9,326 nt of DNA. It comes from Nitrospira sp. UBA2083 (GTDB lineage Bacteria; Nitrospirota; Nitrospiria; Nitrospirales; Nitrospiraceae). A program made the translations under genes and the position numbers. Numbering within the stretch: the stretch's first letter is position 1; every line of letters begins with the position of its first letter. The notes under the pieces are model-generated. The model saw only the letters and a program-made list of their open reading frames with translations. It made no database searches and was not told where the DNA came from. Below, in pieces: positions 7,701 through 9,326 of the stretch. The DNA lies in contig DCZN01000050.1 in NCBI GenBank assembly GCA_002331625.1, positions 1 to 9,326 of the forward strand, given 5' to 3'.

Positions 7701-9155
7701 TTGAGTACGAGGACAGACACCATCGGCCAACAGATCCCGGATGAGGATTCTCATCTCGATTCGAATGATATTCAGACGCTCACAATGAGCACGTATGAAG
7801 CAGAAAGAAGTTTTGAGCCTGCCGAAGCTGAACTCGATGATTTAGGGAGTGATCAACCAGCCACAACGGAACCTCTCTCCCGACCTGGATCAGCTGCATT
7901 CCAGGCGCGATATGCGGGGCGCGATATGGCCGCTGGCTTGATTGCGGGATCAATGGCCATCCCGCTGACGGTGGGCATCGCCATGATGTCCGAGTATCCC
8001 ATCAAGGTAGGGCTCGCCACCGTTGCCTTTGCCTGCTTGATCGGCTGGATCAACGCCTGGTTCAGGCCTGGCAATTATATCGGCTGCCCGGGAATCGCAG
8101 CCGGTCTGGCACCGGTGTTAGCCGTCGGAGTCGCCACATTCGGTCTGGAGAACATGGCCTTCGCGATATTCTTGACGGCGACCTTTCAAGCCATCATCTG
8201 GCGATTCAACTGGCAGCGCTATATTTTAGTCGCTGTGCCGGTGTATTTGGTCGAAGGCCTCTTGGCCGGTGTCGGGCTGAAGATCGCGCTCAAGTTCCTG
8301 GCGTTCACCTATGAGCTCCCCCCTGGCATGGAAGCCGCTGACACCTTCCTGAGCGGCGCACGTGTGCAGATGATCTTCATCTCCATGATTGGATATGGCC
8401 TCTTCGTTGCTCTCTTTCTGAAGTTCAAGAATACACAACCTGCTGTTCCATATTTTGTCATCATTGCAGCAGGAACTATCTTGGCCCAGTTCGTCTCGGT
8501 CCCAATGCTGTCCATGGATGACACGGAACTTAAGTTCGCGCTGCCGATCCCGCAATTTGATAGCCCTCTAACAATTCTCTACATGGTAGGGTTTGCAGTG
8601 ATGCTAGCCATGATTGACGTCATCGAACAGGTCATGAGCAACGCCGCGATTGAAAAAATCGATCCGCTCAAGAGGAAATGCAACAGCAACAACAGCCTGC
8701 TGGCCATCTGGATCGCCAACATGGGGTCGAGCTTCTTTGGCGGCATGACCAATCTGGATGGGTTGGCCAAAAGCACCACCAATCGCTTGGCCGGAGCCTA
8801 TACCAAGTTTTCCGTCCTGATCATCGGGTGTGTGGTGACTTTCTTTACCTTCAACACGCACGCGCTGGAATATCTTCCAAAGTTTGCGTTGGCGATCATC
8901 ATGATCTTCTCTGGTTGGAAGATGATCGAGGGACTGGTACATGTAACCCATCACGGCCCCTATGCGATGATCCTCGCGATTTTATGTGGGGTTCTGGTGT
9001 TTAAGGTAGGAATTTTCGAAGGATTGCTGATTGCGATGGCAGTTCACGGGATCGTACACTACATGGTGTATGTCAACATAGAAAAAATGCCCGGAAGTGT
9101 GATTGTTAAACGATACATCGATGATCTCAAGAAGAATGGCGCTGACGTCAGCTAA
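7701..9155 (+). CDS. SulP (SLC26-like) anion transporter lacking a STAS domain
   Basis: This inner-membrane carrier of the SulP family probably imports sulfate, bicarbonate or another anion. I chose the TTG at 7701 (484 residues) because of the AGGAG before it. The N-terminal 75 or so residues are polar and acidic and probably cytoplasmic. The membrane core runs from about 75 to 455 with roughly ten or more hydrophobic segments. Family marks are AGLIAGSMAIPLTVGIAMM near the first segment, GCPGIAAGLAPVLAVG in segment 3, and the signature near residues 347-375 (GGMTNLDGLAKSTTNRLAGA), matching the GG...S..N..AGA pattern of SulP proteins. After the last hydrophobic segment only about 30 residues remain, so the C-terminal STAS domain found in most SulP carriers is absent. 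The CysD-like gene upstream makes sulfate a reasonable substrate, but this is inferred. The universal stress protein gene begins 101 bases downstream. Confidence 0.88.
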   Translation: MSTRTDTIGQQIPDEDSHLDSNDIQTLTMSTYEAERSFEPAEAELDDLGSDQPATTEPLSRPGSAAFQARYAGRDMAAGLIAGSMAIPLTVGIAMMSEYPIKVGLATVAFACLIGWINAWFRPGNYIGCPGIAAGLAPVLAVGVATFGLENMAFAIFLTATFQAIIWRFNWQRYILVAVPVYLVEGLLAGVGLKIALKFLAFTYELPPGMEAADTFLSGARVQMIFISMIGYGLFVALFLKFKNTQPAVPYFVIIAAGTILAQFVSVPMLSMDDTELKFALPIPQFDSPLTILYMVGFAVMLAMIDVIEQVMSNAAIEKIDPLKRKCNSNNSLLAIWIANMGSSFFGGMTNLDGLAKSTTNRLAGAYTKFSVLIIGCVVTFFTFNTHALEYLPKFALAIIMIFSGWKMIEGLVHVTHHGPYAMILAILCGVLVFKVGIFEGLLIAMAVHGIVHYMVYVNIEKMPGSVIVKRYIDDLKKNGADVS

Positions 9156-9166
9156 TAACCTCGTTC

Positions 9167-9185
9167 TCATTATGACTCATAATGA
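9167..9185. promoter_or_regulatory. 19-base palindrome between SulP and Usp genes
   Basis: TCATTATGA-c-TCATAATGA is a perfect inverted repeat with 9-base arms around one base. It starts 11 bases after the transporter stop and ends 71 bases before the Usp start. It overlaps a second inverted pair (GACTCA 9174-9179 and TGAGTC 9191-9196) and abuts TCACGTGA (9186-9193). No T tract follows, so an operator for the Usp gene is more likely than an intrinsic terminator. The binding protein is unknown. Confidence 0.45.
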
Positions 9186-9256
9186 TCACGTGAGTCGGTG
9201 AATTGAATTTCCCTATCCTTCGCTCGATTACCACAGACTAAAGAGAACGCATCTCA

Positions 9257-9326
9257 ATGTTCATTAAGATCCTGGCGGCGATCGACGGCAAGGATACTTC
9301 CATGAAAGCCTTGATGGAAGCGAAGC
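9257..9326 (+). CDS. Universal stress protein (UspA family), 3' partial
   Basis: Only the first 23 codons are present before the right edge. The start reads MFIKILAAIDGKDTSMKALM, which matches the first beta strand and helix of UspA proteins (usual form MxKKILVAVDGSExSxxAL), including the Asp of the A-I-D-G motif that contacts nucleotide in ATP-binding members. The Shine-Dalgarno sequence is weak (AAGAGA about ten bases upstream). Usp proteins are small cytoplasmic, often nucleotide-binding, stress or regulatory proteins. Its position right after a SulP carrier without STAS may mean a regulatory partnership, which is inference. Whether it is a single Usp domain or a longer tandem protein cannot be told. 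Confidence 0.8.
   Translation, partial: MFIKILAAIDGKDTSMKALMEAK

Noticed and set aside
8107..8122. TGGCACC...AGC resembling a sigma-54 promoter
   Set aside because: The -24 to -12 spacing is off by one base and it lies inside the transporter gene.

Overview
All recognisable genes in this window lie on the plus strand, most of them in separate transcription units. The sequence is moderately GC-rich and looks bacterial. The gene content (a histidine kinase with a sigma-54 activator, a TPR-like/lectin-like exported protein, an orphan CysD-like enzyme and a SulP carrier without a STAS domain) would suit a Nitrospira-like or deltaproteobacterial genome. That placement is a guess from style and content; no marker gene is present.

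Region 1 (2-3083) is a two-component system. A sensor kinase cut by the left window edge (PAS remnant, GAF, PAS, HisKA, HATPase) is followed after one base by an NtrC-family sigma-54 activator (receiver, AAA+, Fis-type helix-turn-helix). Region 2 (3084-5704) has a 248-base gap holding a credible -24/-12 sigma-54 promoter, then a 790-residue exported protein with an unrecognised N-terminal part, an alpha-helical repeat-like centre and a beta-rich lectin/glucanase-like C-terminal domain. The simplest reading is that the two-component system controls this exported protein.

Region 3 (5858-6514) is a stand-alone class I SAM-dependent methyltransferase with a good ribosome binding site. Region 4 (6620-9326) looks sulfur-related: a CysD/PAPS-reductase-family enzyme with a CC...CxxC cysteine pattern and no CysN beside it, then a SulP-family anion transporter that ends without a STAS domain, then the start of a UspA-type universal stress protein cut by the right edge. 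A 19-base near-perfect palindrome lies between the transporter and the stress protein gene.

The points most worth a second look are the cysteine-bearing orphan CysD-like enzyme, the STAS-less SulP next to a Usp gene, and the activator / sigma-54 promoter / exported-protein circuit. I saw no RNA genes, CRISPR arrays, insertion sequences or pseudogenes. No gap between genes exceeds 300 bases.
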